A stretch of 64,000 nt of DNA from positions 620,001 through 684,000 of the forward strand of contig CP021226.1 in NCBI GenBank assembly GCA_003999685.1, read 5' to 3'. A model generated the notes under the pieces. The model was given only the letters and a program-made list of their open reading frames with translations, did not search any database and was not told where the DNA came from. Source of the DNA: Taiwanofungus camphoratus. Taxonomy: Eukaryota > Basidiomycota > Agaricomycetes > Polyporales > Taiwanofungaceae. Shown here one piece after another: positions 11,801 to 24,134 of the stretch; the stretch's first letter is position 1, and each line of letters begins with the position of its first letter. Made by a program: the position numbers and the translations under genes.

Positions 11801-13782
11801 CTCAATCTCGTTATCGAGTTTGCTTACCCCGATGATCTACATTTCAAACCAAAGGACACGCCACAGTCAGTACGCCGTCTCTGCTACTCATAGGGGCGGT
11901 GCTCACAAAGAAAATCAGCGCGTACACCAGCAAGTTGTTTTGCTTCGGTGTCGCGATTCCTACATGTCTGCGCCGCACACGCATCAGCCTATTGTTCAAC
12001 GCGCATCATGGAGGACGTGGCCCACCTGAAGAAGCTGCCGATCCACACGACGAAGATAAACGCGATGACGAGGACAAGCAGCACGGTGCCGATACCGCCC
12101 AGCACGATCTGGAAGTGGCCCTTCTCATTCGAGCCTGCGCACCGCACCAGACCGCATCAGCACCGCGTCCACACCGGGAGCACGCAGCCGCGCAGCAGCG
12201 CACACGCACCCATGACGAGGCTCGCCGTGCGCCCGACGAAGCTCTGCGGCGCGGTGCACGTCACGACGGCGTACAGCTTGCCGCGCTTCATGCCGCACGT
12301 GTAGTACGCGACGTCGCCGACGAACTTGTCCACCGCGAGGCTCTCGCCCGTGATCGCGCTCTGGTCGACGGAGCACACGGACGGGCCCTTGTCCACGCCC
12401 GAGCCGCGCGAGGACTGCGACGAGCCGGAGTTGCGCCGCTGCGCACGCTTCTCGAGGACCGGCTTGGACTGCGAGAACGGTGAGGGCGAGCATAAGTGCA
12501 TGCACGGGGAAGGAAGGGGGGCAGAATAGAGATGCGCACCTGTGCGCCGGACTTGTCGTTGTAGTCTGCCAGGATCTGCAAGTGAGCGCGCTGCGTCAGC
12601 ACCGCGCATTCCGAATGCCAGCCGCACGGGAGCCCACCTTCGCGTCCGCAGGGATGGTCCTGCCCTCTTCCAATATGACCTACATCGGACAGCGAGAGTC
12701 AGCCGAGTTACGTGGGACGATGCCATGACAGAACAGGAGCAAGCACGCACGATGTCGCCGGGGACGAGCTCCCGCGCCTCGATCTCCTGCTCCTTTCCGT
12801 CGCGCACGACTGACGCGCGCATTGCGATTCCCGCCTTGAGCTGCGCAACGATGTCGCCCGCTTGCCTGTCGCACGAAGGTCACGAGGGAGTTCGTCGCGG
12901 ATAGTGAGCGGTGAGATGGTGACTCATGATAGATCACCCAGGTACACACTTTTCCTGGTACCAGCCAACCCCGGCGTTGAGGAACAAGATGCCGATCTGT
13001 TACGCAGCGATGAGGACAAGAGCGGAGGGCAACGGCGGAGAGGCCTTACGATGACGCCAAAGTCGATCCAGTCGCGCAGCCCCGCGGCCAGGATCACAGC
13101 GAGCTCCATCACGTACAGGATCGGGCCGCGGAAGTAGGAGATGAACTTGAGCACCTGATTTTCTTTTTGGCTGCATGGCAAAGGTGGTGGTAAGATGACA
13201 ATGAGACTTCGTCTGGGCTCCGATCGCGACGAGGGGACACGACGGACCTCTGCAGCTCGTTGTATCCAAACGCCTGCTGCCGCTTCTCGATCTCGGGGCC
13301 GGATGTGAGGCCTTTCGTCATGTCCGTACGTAGCCAATCCGGCGGAACCTACGCATCGTATTGGCCGTATTGTGAGCGAATACTTTTCATGAGAGTATGT
13401 TCTCCTCTCACCGTCTTCTCCTTGAGACTCTGCTTCTTGATCTTCTTCCACGGGGCATACCAAAGGCGCGTCGTCGCTTCTTCACCTTCCTCTTCCTCTC
13501 CCTCGTCGCCGCGGCTCAGCTTGGTTACTTCATCGTTCACGTACCGCAACAGGACCTCGTATTCGTCGCCCTGGTACGCTGCACAGAAGGAGGAGCGTCA
13601 ACTTCCAATGCCGAAGAAAGAAGGGTCGAGAAAGGGTGCGTACGATCTTCCTTCTCTTCGTTGCTGTTGCTGTGGTCGACGCCGGTAGCGTTTCCGACGA
13701 CGGTATCGTCGCCGGAGTGTGGACGGTGGCCGGCCTCTTCGTCTGCTTGGGGGGCCTTTCTTCTGCGATTGAGGAGCCCCAT
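8859..13782 (-). CDS. Plasma-membrane P-type H+-ATPase (P3A), PMA-like
   Basis: The main fungal proton pump, using ATP hydrolysis to expel H+ at the plasma membrane. The gene has many short introns, and the start at 13782 reads [12 protein letters not shown]. In order the protein has an acidic N-terminal tail, TM1-2 ([17 protein letters not shown]), the actuator loop with [15 protein letters not shown] (near 12350), the phosphorylation motif CSDKTGTLT (near 11500), the nucleotide domain with CAKGAP (near 11145), and the hinge TGDGVNDAP. Next come [16 protein letters not shown] helices including GGIVQNFG and [11 protein letters not shown], and a hydrophilic tail. A Ser/Lys/Arg-rich insertion of about 35 residues precedes [10 protein letters not shown], as in one class of basidiomycete pumps. 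GVN is split over a 7-nt exon (10462-10468). The tail ends in a D/K/R/G-rich repeat, where fungal pumps usually carry their autoinhibitory region. I see no frame break. Confidence 0.92.
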
Positions 13783-15856
13783 GGTGGAGGTAGGACGGAG
13801 AGTGCAGATGGGACGAGCGCTTCGGAAGCGGATGCGGAGGGCTGACGGTAGGCGGAACTGAAATATAGGAGAGGCTGGATGGAGCCGGCAGACGTATGCC
13901 GTATCGACTATTGGGAGACGCAGAGGACTGCACTAGGTATGGCCCCGAACGGGTCAGGCGCCGTGTTCGCGAACGCTGCGGACTCCACTGACATACTCCT
14001 GCGTCATCGCCTGCAAACACCATGATATTGAATATTATCGCACACACGCGACCACTGCATCTTTAAGGTTCCGCAACGCACAGAGGGGTAATACTGCACG
14101 GATCGCAGGACAGGAGCGGCTGGTGGACGAACACGGTGGCGGGACGCGGCGCACGGTGCTGGCAATTGCTTGAAGCGATCGACCGCAGGATCGAGTGCGG
14201 CACTTTCGCGCGTCAACTCACAGTCACATGCTTTGGCCCCTGTGGCACGTGATCCGTAGGACCAGAACGGGCTAGGTTATGCATATTTTTACCATGGGAG
14301 AGTCAGAGGCAACTCATGACGAGCAAGTGCGAAGCATCTCGGTCAAAGATGATAAGTATCAGGAGTGCTGAAACATGGGAACGCAAACCTGAACACATGC
14401 ATCAGCAAAACTCAAATTTAACTTATTTGTCTTGATTATCTTAATTCAGTAAAATAAGTGCAGGTAAGACAGTTAATGCAAAGTGTGTCAAGGTAAATTT
14501 GAGTTTTCCTGATGAGAAAGCATTGGATGAGACGTAGGTGCATCATTGTCGTCCATCATGGAAGACAGATATACAGCGCGCACTACCTTCATCTCACAGT
14601 GAGCTTGCACACAAGGTGCGGGCACTGCAGAGGCGATACGATAGCCAGATCCCTAGGCCACGCTTCGTCCGTGTGCCACACCTTGGAAGTCATAGAGACG
14701 CCATGGCATGTATGCATAGTGCAGAAAGTCATCCAGTCGCACAAAAAAGCCTCAACAAGGATGATTGTGTCAGCTGCTTTTACAGATGACCGTTAACGCG
14801 AAGACCGCTCAATGTCTCTCGTGCAGTTGACGAGAATTGGCTCCATACCGTGACATAGCATGGATAGCACATGGCACGCAAAGTAGTAAAAACAGTGTAG
14901 AAGCCTAAGGGGGATACCGATTGAAGTGCTGGAGGAGAATCAGAAGCTACCAGTGTAACGAATGTATATACTTTGTATAGCTATTAGACACAGGTGTGCC
15001 TGTCAAAAATACGGTCCTCGAATGGGACATAAAGCCGCACCGGCGTCAGAAGTCTATAAGGATGGTGGAGGCCTAGGGGCCAAGCCGGATGCAGCTAGAC
15101 TAGTAGCACGACGAATCATGACGACGGCTCATTATCGCGACTCGCGAGCTTTCGTACTGTGATTGTAAGCGTGTATTCTGCCACCGGTGACTGGCGTGTC
15201 TTGATTGAATACAGAAGTTAGATATCTTGGGTCGACTGCGCTGAACAAAGGGTTTGCAGACTACGCCCGACCTCCGTCCCTCGTTCTACATACGAAATTT
15301 GTGAGATATCTTGATCGGTGCCGGACACAGCAAATTCCGATAATTAGAAAACTCTCTGCATGACATTCGTCAGGTTTATCAGCGAACCTCAGGTGTAACG
15401 GCATCAAATCTTACTTACATTCAACCGATACCCGCTGGTGTACATTGCATGTACTGAAGTAGCAAGGGGCATGTCGAGTAGAGTGCATGCACCTATCATG
15501 GCCATCGACCACAGCAGGATGGTAAACTGGCGCACTAGTGTGACACTCGGACAGCAAGGGCCCAGCAGGGTCACATTAGTAACACCACAGTGCTATAACC
15601 TAGTCCTCCACAAAAAGTAAGTACAAAAGGTCTATGAAGTAAATCTGAATGACCTCTCTAACGACGTTGTTGAACCTCTGGTCTTGGGCTTATGCCGGTG
15701 AGACCATCTTGGAAAGTTGGGATTACTTGTCTTGATCGATGAGAAGACGCACTGAAGACGCTCGATCGTAGATAAGATTGGGCGGCTATTCGCTGCTATC
15801 GCGGCTGGCAAGCGAGTCCACTGCGACATTCTTATTGTTGCAATTATTGCTGTGAC
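13783..15856. other. Divergent intergenic region upstream of H+-ATPase and ureG
   Basis: Two kilobases between divergently transcribed genes, so it should hold both promoters. There is no convincing coding sequence. It contains the foldback element at 14400-14514. Small ORFs at 14512-14796 and 14962-15162 have no domain and no splice context. Confidence 0.5.
14400..14514. mobile_element. Small foldback / MITE-like element
   Basis: Two 25-bp arms (14400-14424 and 14490-14514) are inverted copies with two mismatches. Their outer ends read CATCAG and CTGATG, with AAACTCAAATTTA as the core. The 65-bp centre is AT-rich and itself partly palindromic (ACTTATTT near the left arm, AAATAAGT near the right). 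It has no coding capacity. I cannot see a clear target-site duplication, so the class is undecided. A structured cruciform of non-transposon origin is the alternative. Confidence 0.55.
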
Positions 15857-16982
15857 ATGAAGAACGAGACCGTCCAGTTCATCAATAACCTGTCAGCCTC
15901 TGTAGTTGGCCAGCCTTCCCATACTCATTCCCATGAGCTAGGTGGACATTCACACTCGCATGATCCAGGAGAGCATGGACATACACACGAACATCTAGAT
16001 AATCCTGGTACGTGATACACATCCACGTATATATTTGTATCGCTGAAAGTCTCTCTTCGCATGGCCAGGTAAATATGCAGAGCGCGACATGCCAAATTAT
16101 GGCTCTAGAAACTGGGAGGAGCGCGGCTTCACCATTGGCATTGGCGGGTAATTCGGCTCACGCTGTGTGGACCTGCCGGCATTGAACTTTTGCTGGTACC
16201 AGGCCCGTCGGTTCAGGCAAAACCGCGCTGACGCTTGCGCTCTGCAAGCGTCTGCGCGAAGAGTACAACATTGGTGCGTCTACTCCTATCACACGACCTG
16301 GCTCGATGACGCGAAATGGCCCCGTCAGCAACGGTCACGAATGACATCTTTACTCGGGAGGATCAAGAGTTCTTGATCAAAAACAAGGCGCTTCCCCCGT
16401 CCAGGATTCTCGCCATCGAGACCGGCGGGTGCCCGCACGCCGCGATCCGCGAGGACATCAGCGCGAATATGGGCGCGCTCGAGACGCTGCAGGCCAAGTA
16501 TGGCTGCCAGATGCTCTTCGTCGAGAGCGGCGGGGACAACCTCGCGGCCAACTATTCAAGAGAGCTCGCTGATTATATCATTTACGTGATTGATGTGTCG
16601 GTGAGTGTTCGCGCACGGATGACGGGAAACACGGTCAATGAGCTAAGCGGACTGTCTCAGGGAGGAGATAAGATCCCACGCAAAGGCGGCCCGGGCATCT
16701 CGCAGTCCGACCTCCTTGTTATCAACAAGGTATGATATGAATCGCTGGCTTGCCATCGAGCACAATGACAATGTTTGTCGATCGCAGACCGATCTCGCTC
16801 CCTTCGTTAACGCATCCCTGGAAGTCATGGACCGAGACGCGAAACTGATGAGAGGAGACGGGCCCACAGTATTTGCGAGCGTCAAGGAAGGGAAGGGCGT
16901 GAGCGACGTGGCGGATCTCATTCTGGCTGCGTGGAGGGCAGCGGGCAGCCCTGGCGTCCCAGGCGCAGTGGCCGAGGAATAA
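15857..16982 (+). CDS. ureG: Urease accessory GTPase UreG
   Basis: A SIMIBI-class GTPase that drives nickel delivery to apo-urease with UreD and UreF. The start at 15857 gives [11 protein letters not shown]. An N-terminal His-rich stretch (about residues 22-50, His at alternate positions) is the expected metal-binding segment of eukaryotic UreG. The P-loop [15 protein letters not shown] follows, then AVTNDIF-type switch sequence (here [12 protein letters not shown]), the CPH metal motif ([11 protein letters not shown]), [11 protein letters not shown], and the base-specificity motif NKTDLAP. Six exons are inferred, and all junctions were checked for phase: after LDNP, within GIGG|PVGSG, after EEYNI, after YVIDVS, and after VINK. 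The length is as usual for the family. A urease gene is not in this window. Confidence 0.95.
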
Positions 16983-17345
16983 GCGGTGCTTCAACAAGGG
17001 AAAGCAATGTCCATCTCATTGTAGCACTACGTAAAGGATTCGCCCTGTCTCCTAATGTCCGCGCAAGGTGGTCAACTAATACTTACGACTCGATGCCGTG
17101 AGTCGAGGTGCACCGTGCGAAGACCACACGCGCGTGACGCCGGGGACGCCCGTCTGCCAAATACAGCAGCGTGACTTATTACTCTGAGCCGTGGCGTCTC
17201 GCACTGGTCAGCTTCTCTTCATCGCCATCGACAACGTCGACCACCGCACACCTTTACTTCTCGTCTCTGACTGCTTTCACGACCGCGAGGCCTGTACATT
17301 TCCTCTACTTTATCTCTGACTAGTCTCTCCTTTACGTCTCTTGCC
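16983..17345. other. Spacer and promoter between ureG and the RING gene
   Basis: This stretch has a pyrimidine-rich run (TCTC/CTTT) just before the ATG at 17346, typical of fungal promoters and 5' UTRs. I see nothing else in it. Confidence 0.4.
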
Positions 17346-20300
17346 ATGGGCCAATCTCACTCAAGGCGCAGTGCAGCCCCTTCCTCCTCCTCGCCGGCGC
17401 TCGAGACCCAAGTCCCTGATAGCACGTCAGCCGGGCCAAGCAGCAGCAGACCCCGCGATACGGTAGTCCAGTCCACCTCTGCTGAATCTGCTGCGACAAA
17501 ACGGTCCCGACGGTCTACTTTCCGTCGCAGTTTCTTAGGCATGGTCTCTCCTCACTCACATTCTTCCTCGGGTTCGCTGCGCAGCGAGCCATCGTCGCAG
17601 GCAGAAAGCACGCAGCCTCCAAAGAAGAAATGGCGCTCGTCAAGGCGATGGTCGAAAGCGCCCTCCAACCTGCAGGATCTCTCAGAACCGGTGCAGGAAA
17701 GCGCCTTGCAGACTGGTAGTGTACCTATTGCGGGTAATACAGATTCGTCTGGCAAGGGGGATCGGATGGTGGAGGACAGCGTCCCTGGTACGCATTCAGA
17801 TACCAGTTATCCTTCAGCCTCGTTCCCCGTTCCTCCCCATCTATCTCCTCGTGGTGAAGTAGCTAACGAAGGCAACCCAGAAGCGTTATCAGAAGATGGA
17901 CCGCGGCCGATTCATAACATTGGTCCATGGGTCGATGGAACTGGCTCTTCCACCCATGTGGATGAGCCTCCTAGCAACGCTGTCGACGCACGATACCCTG
18001 GCGAAGACGACATCGAGCAGGACCTACACAACTTCTTGGCTAGTCACACTGCTGACACAGATTCTACTCCTGCCGATGACGGCACGAGATTTTTCGATCA
18101 TGTTGCCAGTACTGGGGTAGAATCTCCTGCTGACGCTGCGGTATCGGAACCAGAACACATCAGCGACCCCGCACCGCCGCCGCCGCCGCCTCCGCCTCGC
18201 CAGTTCCCTCCACCAGGTACCCTTGTCGTAGTGCAAGGCGTTGTGAATACCACCGATGCACCTCCATCTTCTCAACAATCTGGAGCATCGTCATCGCGGC
18301 CATCTCAGCCAGCGCCCTCACGCCCTCCCTCGGCCATGAACTATGCGCCTCCCACGTACTCGTCAGTTAGACGCTCGGCTTCCGTGTCCACGTCGCGCCC
18401 AGGTAGTCGCGCCGAAGAGCGCCATGGCGCAAGAAGCAGACTGTCTGCCTTCATTCCCCGCCCGAGCAGCATACTTGGGCGACGGTCTTTATCTGAGACC
18501 ACCCCGACAACGTTGACAGAGCCACATTCCAACAGCGACACCTCCAGCTCATCCGATTTCTCCGCCAACCCTAGTCCCGATACAGTTTCCCCGCAAGACT
18601 CGCCCAGCACCCCACTGACCGAAATTGAGGATTCACCGAGGCCTGAGAACGACGGCCGACCCCGGCCTCTATCGCCGAGTAGCATTGATGTTCTCGGAAC
18701 ACTTCTTAGGTACGTAACTCACGTTCTTTATTACCCATCTTGTACTGACGTATGGTACTAGTGTTGCTGCTGCTGCTACCGCCGCTTCCCTCTTCTCCCC
18801 CGGACTGGCTATCTCCTCTGCCAACGGAGGTACTGGCAATGGGGGCGCCCCAACGCATCCGTTTACAGGCTTCAATCGTCCCATGTCACCCACACCTACT
18901 GCGGGATTAGCTAACCTCGCCGGCCTAGGCGGCCTCGCAGGACTGAATCTGGATTCGGGTGCTGCCAACGCGGCGCAGACCAACACCATGGCGCATGCGC
19001 CTAGAGACGGGCGTGAGCGCATCCGCAATGTGTGGGAGAGCGTCCGGGATCGCCTCGGTTTCAACCCCCGGAACCCGGTGCTGTCTGCGCTGAACTCTGC
19101 CGCCACCGGCGAGCAGAACATCGGTGCGGCTACGGCGGGCGGTGAGACGCGTATGCGGCCTGGTGAACTCATGCTCGCCGAGATGGCGCGGGCGCTGAAT
19201 GCCGGTCTTGGGCTCAGCGGCGCCGATGGTGCTTCTGCTGGCGCACGACCTGCCGGCCAAGCTGGCGATGAGGTGCCCCCTATTTCTGGCGAGGCTGCTC
19301 CTTGGAGCGCAGGAATGGATGCGGCCGCTGGTTCTCTCCCGCCTGATGGTAGCTTTGAGAGGTTCCTACTGAACCTACAGGCCGATTTGAGAGCTGCGCT
19401 CTCGGAGGACGATTCGGCAGCGAGGACCGAGAGGGACACCCAGCCTCCTGCTGTTGCACCGACGCCAGTCTCACACGACGGGAATGGATCCGGAGCTGAA
19501 TCTTCTGTTGACCCATCCGTTGACATCATTCCTGCAGCAACTGAGGACGGCGACGCCCGACCCTCAAGCGAAGACGATGTCAATGACGATGAGCCTCCTC
19601 CTCTGCGCGACTTCTCCGACGATGATTCGGATACAGACTACGATGAGGATGAGGAGGACGAGGAAGCGTTCGAGGACGATGCTTATTCCGCGGACTTCCG
19701 GCATTCCGCACGTACGCCTACTCCGATACCTAATGGAGCCTTGCCATTTGTATCTGACCAACGATCAGCACTGAACGTTGCGGGGACACGGGGCGGCGAT
19801 CGCGAGCGCAGGCCGCCAGGCATCAACTTATGGCGTTTATACCGTTTCCAGCCTATTCAGGCCAATCAAGCACAAGGACATGCGGCTAGCACGAGCTCCC
19901 AGGCTGCCTCGAATTCAGGGTCGGACCCTGTTACCGCACCATCTACTTCCACTCCTGGAGACGGCTCTCCAGCACCCACTCCCTCCCCCACCCCTGACCC
20001 ATTGCGGGATTCTTCGTCAGCAGAGTCTGACCCCGCTTCTATGCCATCATCGTCAACAACCGAGACCAATGCAAACGTTGTCGTGCCCGTGATAGTTGTT
20101 GGCTTGCAGTCAGTAGACATGGGTCATACCCAAGAACACGCACATGGTGGCCAGCATACCACGACGCCGTCCGATGATTCGCGGACTGAACACGGTCGCT
20201 CCTCATCCGAAGATTGGCAACGTGCGAATATTGCAGCACCTACAGAAGGTGGACGTACTCCTACACCTCGCGGGAGGCCATGGCATTCGCGTGCTGCTAG

Positions 20301-21012
20301 TGCTTTCCGGACTCTGCGCCCTGGGCGGAGAGGTGGGTCTCGTGGCAGGTCAGCAACCGAGAGCACAGGTGCGAGGACGTTCTTGATCTATGTCATCGGA
20401 GGTTCGTGAGGTGTCTCAGCTGGAGAGAAATTGTTGAATTGACATCTGAAATCTCCAGGATATTACCCACCCAACCATCACATGGTCACTGGTTCGGATA
20501 GCTTAGACTCATATGAGGCACTATGGTATGGCTATACAAAGACAGTATCGTGACCCGGATTCTGATGCTTCGAGATAGGGAACTTGCAGAGCTACTTGGC
20601 CAGGTGAAGCCACCCGTTGCAACTCGGGAAGACATCGATAAGTCAGGTTTGCAAATCATCAAGTCAACCGATCTCGAACAATACGAAAAAGAAGGCAGAG
20701 TCGCTGCTAACTGTATCGATCGGGTATGCTTTATGCGCTTATTCCATAGCTGTCCTGAATAATAATGACTCGGATCTTCGATAGTGTCTGATATGTCTGG
20801 ACGACTATGATCCAGAAGATGACCTGCGCTTAATGACATGTAAGCACGCATTCCACAAGGATTGTGTAGACAAGTGGCTTCAAGTTGGACGAAACAATTG
20901 CCCTGCTTGTCGGACTAAGGTGAGTCCGTGAAATTGGACGAAAAGGTTGTTTCTTGACTTTGTACCCAAAATGCAATAGGGCGTCTCTACTGCGGGTGAT
21001 TCAAGCTCTTGA
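17346..21012 (+). CDS. RING-H2 E3 ubiquitin ligase with N-terminal myristoylation signal
   Basis: A probable membrane-tethered ubiquitin ligase of 1127 residues in six exons (17346-18709, 18762-20401, 20459-20525, 20579-20723, 20785-20919, 20980-21012). The C-terminal RING-H2 domain is complete: CLICLDDY, then CKHAFHKDC as the C-x-H-x2-H-x2-C core, then CPACR. It follows a short conserved lead-in EQYEKEGRVAANCIDR. The first residues MGQSHSRR fit the N-myristoylation consensus (Gly2, Ser6, basic residues after), suggesting anchoring to a membrane. The remaining roughly 1000 residues are disordered: Ser/Pro-rich, a poly-Pro run near residue 280, and an acidic D/E block (DDDSDTDYDEDEEDEE) near residue 720. 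A helical stretch around LANLAGLGGLAGL is the only other regular segment. Substrates cannot be inferred. Confidence 0.88.
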
Positions 21013-24000
21013 GCTCTCTGAGCTATGGGTGGTATACGTTTCCTGAAAATCTTGATTTGAAACATCATTCTCTCGTTATCGGACTTTTCCAATTTTTGGC
21101 TACTTGGCCCTGCCTTCGCTCATCCCTGGCCTCTGTTGTTCTCGCATATATTTGCTCTCACGTGTAGCATCGTTGACTCTTGCTCCATCCGATTTGACAC
21201 AAAATCTGCTCCAGGCTGTCCATCTTGTTGAGCATCACACTAATAATGTTCGCGATCGTTTGCTATCCTCCGCGCTACCTATTGTACAGTATGATGCGAT
21301 AGAAGACAATTAAGTTGATTCGCACGAGTCGAGCCAATCATTTGAACAGCTTGTGTTTGATGGTATGAAGCTCGAGAACTACTGCAAGAGCATGGACATC
21401 GAACTTCTCATTTGGTTGGAAGGAAATGTCTTCAACGTATGCCAAAATATTTCACAAGATACAGCTATCTTCTTCTAAGATATTTTATAGTCTTTTGGGA
21501 CAGCTTCCGTGAGGCCCGTCTATCGAGTAGTCAAGCTAGTGCCCCGGAAAGGATGGTCGTATGTATCAAGCGAATCAAAATGAAGCGAAGGACGCCGATA
21601 AGGGCCGAGACTCGAACTCATCAAAGCAAACAACCATTGCTCGTATACCCATCCCATCCCTATCAGGCCACGCTGCTAGTTTTGGTCGCGCGTACTCCTT
21701 TGAGTCTTGTAAAAGCAGGGATCACCACTACCAGATGGACTATTCCAAGGCCCAGTATACATGTGCACATAACCTTCCCACCAGTCGAGATGCCGCCTTT
21801 GCTGGGCAGTCCGACGCCCCAGATGTACGAGAACACGGAGACGACAGCCCTGTGTGATATCAGGAGTTTCTTCAGAATATGTAGAATTAGGAGGATAAGT
21901 ACGCAGACCATACGAACCATGCTGCCGGCACTGCGAGGATCACAGCTGCACGCAGAGCCCTACATGCTACCGTGAATCTATGCTGTGCTGTCGACACTCT
22001 GACACAACGCTATACCTGAATCAATTTGGGCCCGTTCTCTATGCCTTCAAATAGATCTGATACATGAATGGCATAATAGGGAATTAGGTCTATAATAGTC
22101 TGGTGAATTCCCGGCGCTCGTTAACGGGTTGGGCACTCCGTCCCGCACCTACATCATTGTGATGACAATCCTACAGTCCGTCATCCATTGAATGATTATC
22201 ACTCACAAGAATACCTAGTGGTACTCGCGATAGAAGTATATTACCGCCCATGATCATTATAATCCATTGTTTTCTCACTCGTTTCACGAACGACTTGCAT
22301 CTGCGACCACAAGAATCTGCCTCACTTGCTGTGTTGCAGGCATTTGGAACTTGGAGGTCTTCAATCAGAGACGCATCGCGATAGAGGTGCGAAGAGAAAC
22401 ATGTGAAGGCGTCGACTAGTATGATTACCCACTCAGTCCTGAGAGGCAATTTTGTATTGGGATCATTTCCATGGGAGCTTTGTCCAATGTTCACGCCGTC
22501 AAGTCCCAGCTGATCAAAGGGCTTTCGAGGTAAATTTGGCTGGCTGATCTCGTGTTGCAATTTCGAATCCTGTCGAAATACGCGGAAATTTGAGCCCACC
22601 AACCCATTGCTAGTGAAGCACATTGATCACAAGCAGCCGGGTACATACCGATCACGCTAATTGACTATCCATTTTCAGGCCTTTTTGAATCGTTGGGAGC
22701 CTGAGCTACTAGAGTAAGTTCGCGTGTAGGGAGACGCTGGACCTCTGATCCCGAATCTGGGCCCGGAGAGAGCCCACCGTGCCCCAACACCTGGCGGCGA
22801 GGTTATTTCAGGCGTTGTCCAAATGACCCACACCACGCGGGCTCAGGTCTTCCACTGAGCCCTCCTGTTGGGCAGTAAGAGGATGAATAGAGATCGAGAG
22901 AGAGCCAGTTGTAAGCATCACACGTTCTCCACTTATTATATGAGCGGCCAGATGTTTGCAACAGATACAAGGGCCAAAAGCGCTGTGGCTATACACGCAA
23001 CTTGGTCTCCTTGTCAATGCAGCTTTCGGGGGTATAGCTGACTCGAATATTTAGTGAATTCCTGTGCTGCGTGAACTTAGATTGTGATATTGGCCCCTTA
23101 CCGTCCGATACTTCGCCCTTGATGTGACGAGTTTCTATTGTCTACTTTCCTATTTGAGCGACCTAGCAGACCACATCTGACGCCCATTTCGTGATTGATA
23201 AACGAGTATCTGTAAAAGCAGAAGGAGGGCTCAGCATAACACGCAAAACTGGCTTCGACAGGCTTCTGTAGGTCCACATCGGTGAAATCAGCACATGATT
23301 TAGTAGTATGGAAAAAAGAACACTTTTCCTAATCCAGTGAAGTTCATATTTCTTGTCCTGGAGAAGGAATTTCGACAGGCCAACTTGCAAGACATAAGAT
23401 TATTGCAACATGAAGCGACTTCCAGCAAATCAATAGACCGTTCTCAGAAAAATATACATTAAGTGCTGGTGCACAGCTGCCCAGCAGAAGACCTGGAACA
23501 GGTTGAGCAAGAGCTGTCGGTAGCACTGTCAAGGCAAGCTGAAGAGACTCGCTTGACCCATGAACACTGGGGATCGAAAGCAACTGCTGTTTGAGGTGAC
23601 TGCATAGCCGAGGCTCGTGAAGTTTCTCCGGCACCCTCAGGTGTGCTTTTTGGGGACGGTCTATCGAGATTAATATCAGGAATGTTGGGTCGCAACTCCT
23701 CGGTCCAACTGCAGCGCATTTCAATGGGCGTTGGGTGTCAATTGAAGATTGAATAAGTAAGACTTGCAATTGCAATGCCCAAGGTGTTGCAAGTTGAGCA
23801 TCGCTATGGGCGCTTACGCACACGTTCAATGTTGGTCTCATAACCAGCCGTTCGCAGCTGAATTTCGGGCGATGGGACGCACCTGGGTGATTTCTGAGAA
23901 GATTGAAGTAGCAGCGTATATATCTACTGTCTGCGTGAAGAACATCACCCTACGAGAGGAAGTGACAGGGAAACCATCTAAAGGGTGGCGAAGCAGAATC

Positions 24001-24134
24001 ACGAAACGAGCGCATTCCATTTCGGATATGCCACATGGGTATCAAAATACAGCTGGCGTAAAATATTGATAGTAGTTTCAGACTCGGTCTGACAGAGAAC
24101 ACCAATACGACCTTGACGGACGTACTCGGGGACC
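21013..24134. other. Gene-poor convergent spacer
   Basis: Three kilobases between convergent genes. Several ORFs of 80-187 codons occur on both strands (for example 21412-21975 plus, 22171-22623 minus, 23344-23841 minus). None shows a domain, and overlapping ORFs in other frames are as long. Minus ORF 21663-21920 contains hydrophobic segments and could be the remnant of a membrane protein gene, but I cannot connect it to other exons. Confidence 0.4.

Noticed and set aside
21590-21640. Possible tRNA T-arm (TTCGAGTC on the minus strand)
   Set aside because: The flanking bases do not form a T stem or acceptor stem, and no A box lies at the right distance.
22171-22623. 150-codon minus-strand ORF, considered as part of a fungal membrane-protein gene
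   Set aside because: The pattern was only faintly reminiscent of such families. There are no helices in the right order and no adjoining exons.
23344-23841. 165-codon minus-strand ORF in the 21-24 kb spacer
   Set aside because: An overlapping ORF in another frame is equally protein-like, with no domain, no start context and no splice partners. It cannot be supported as a gene.
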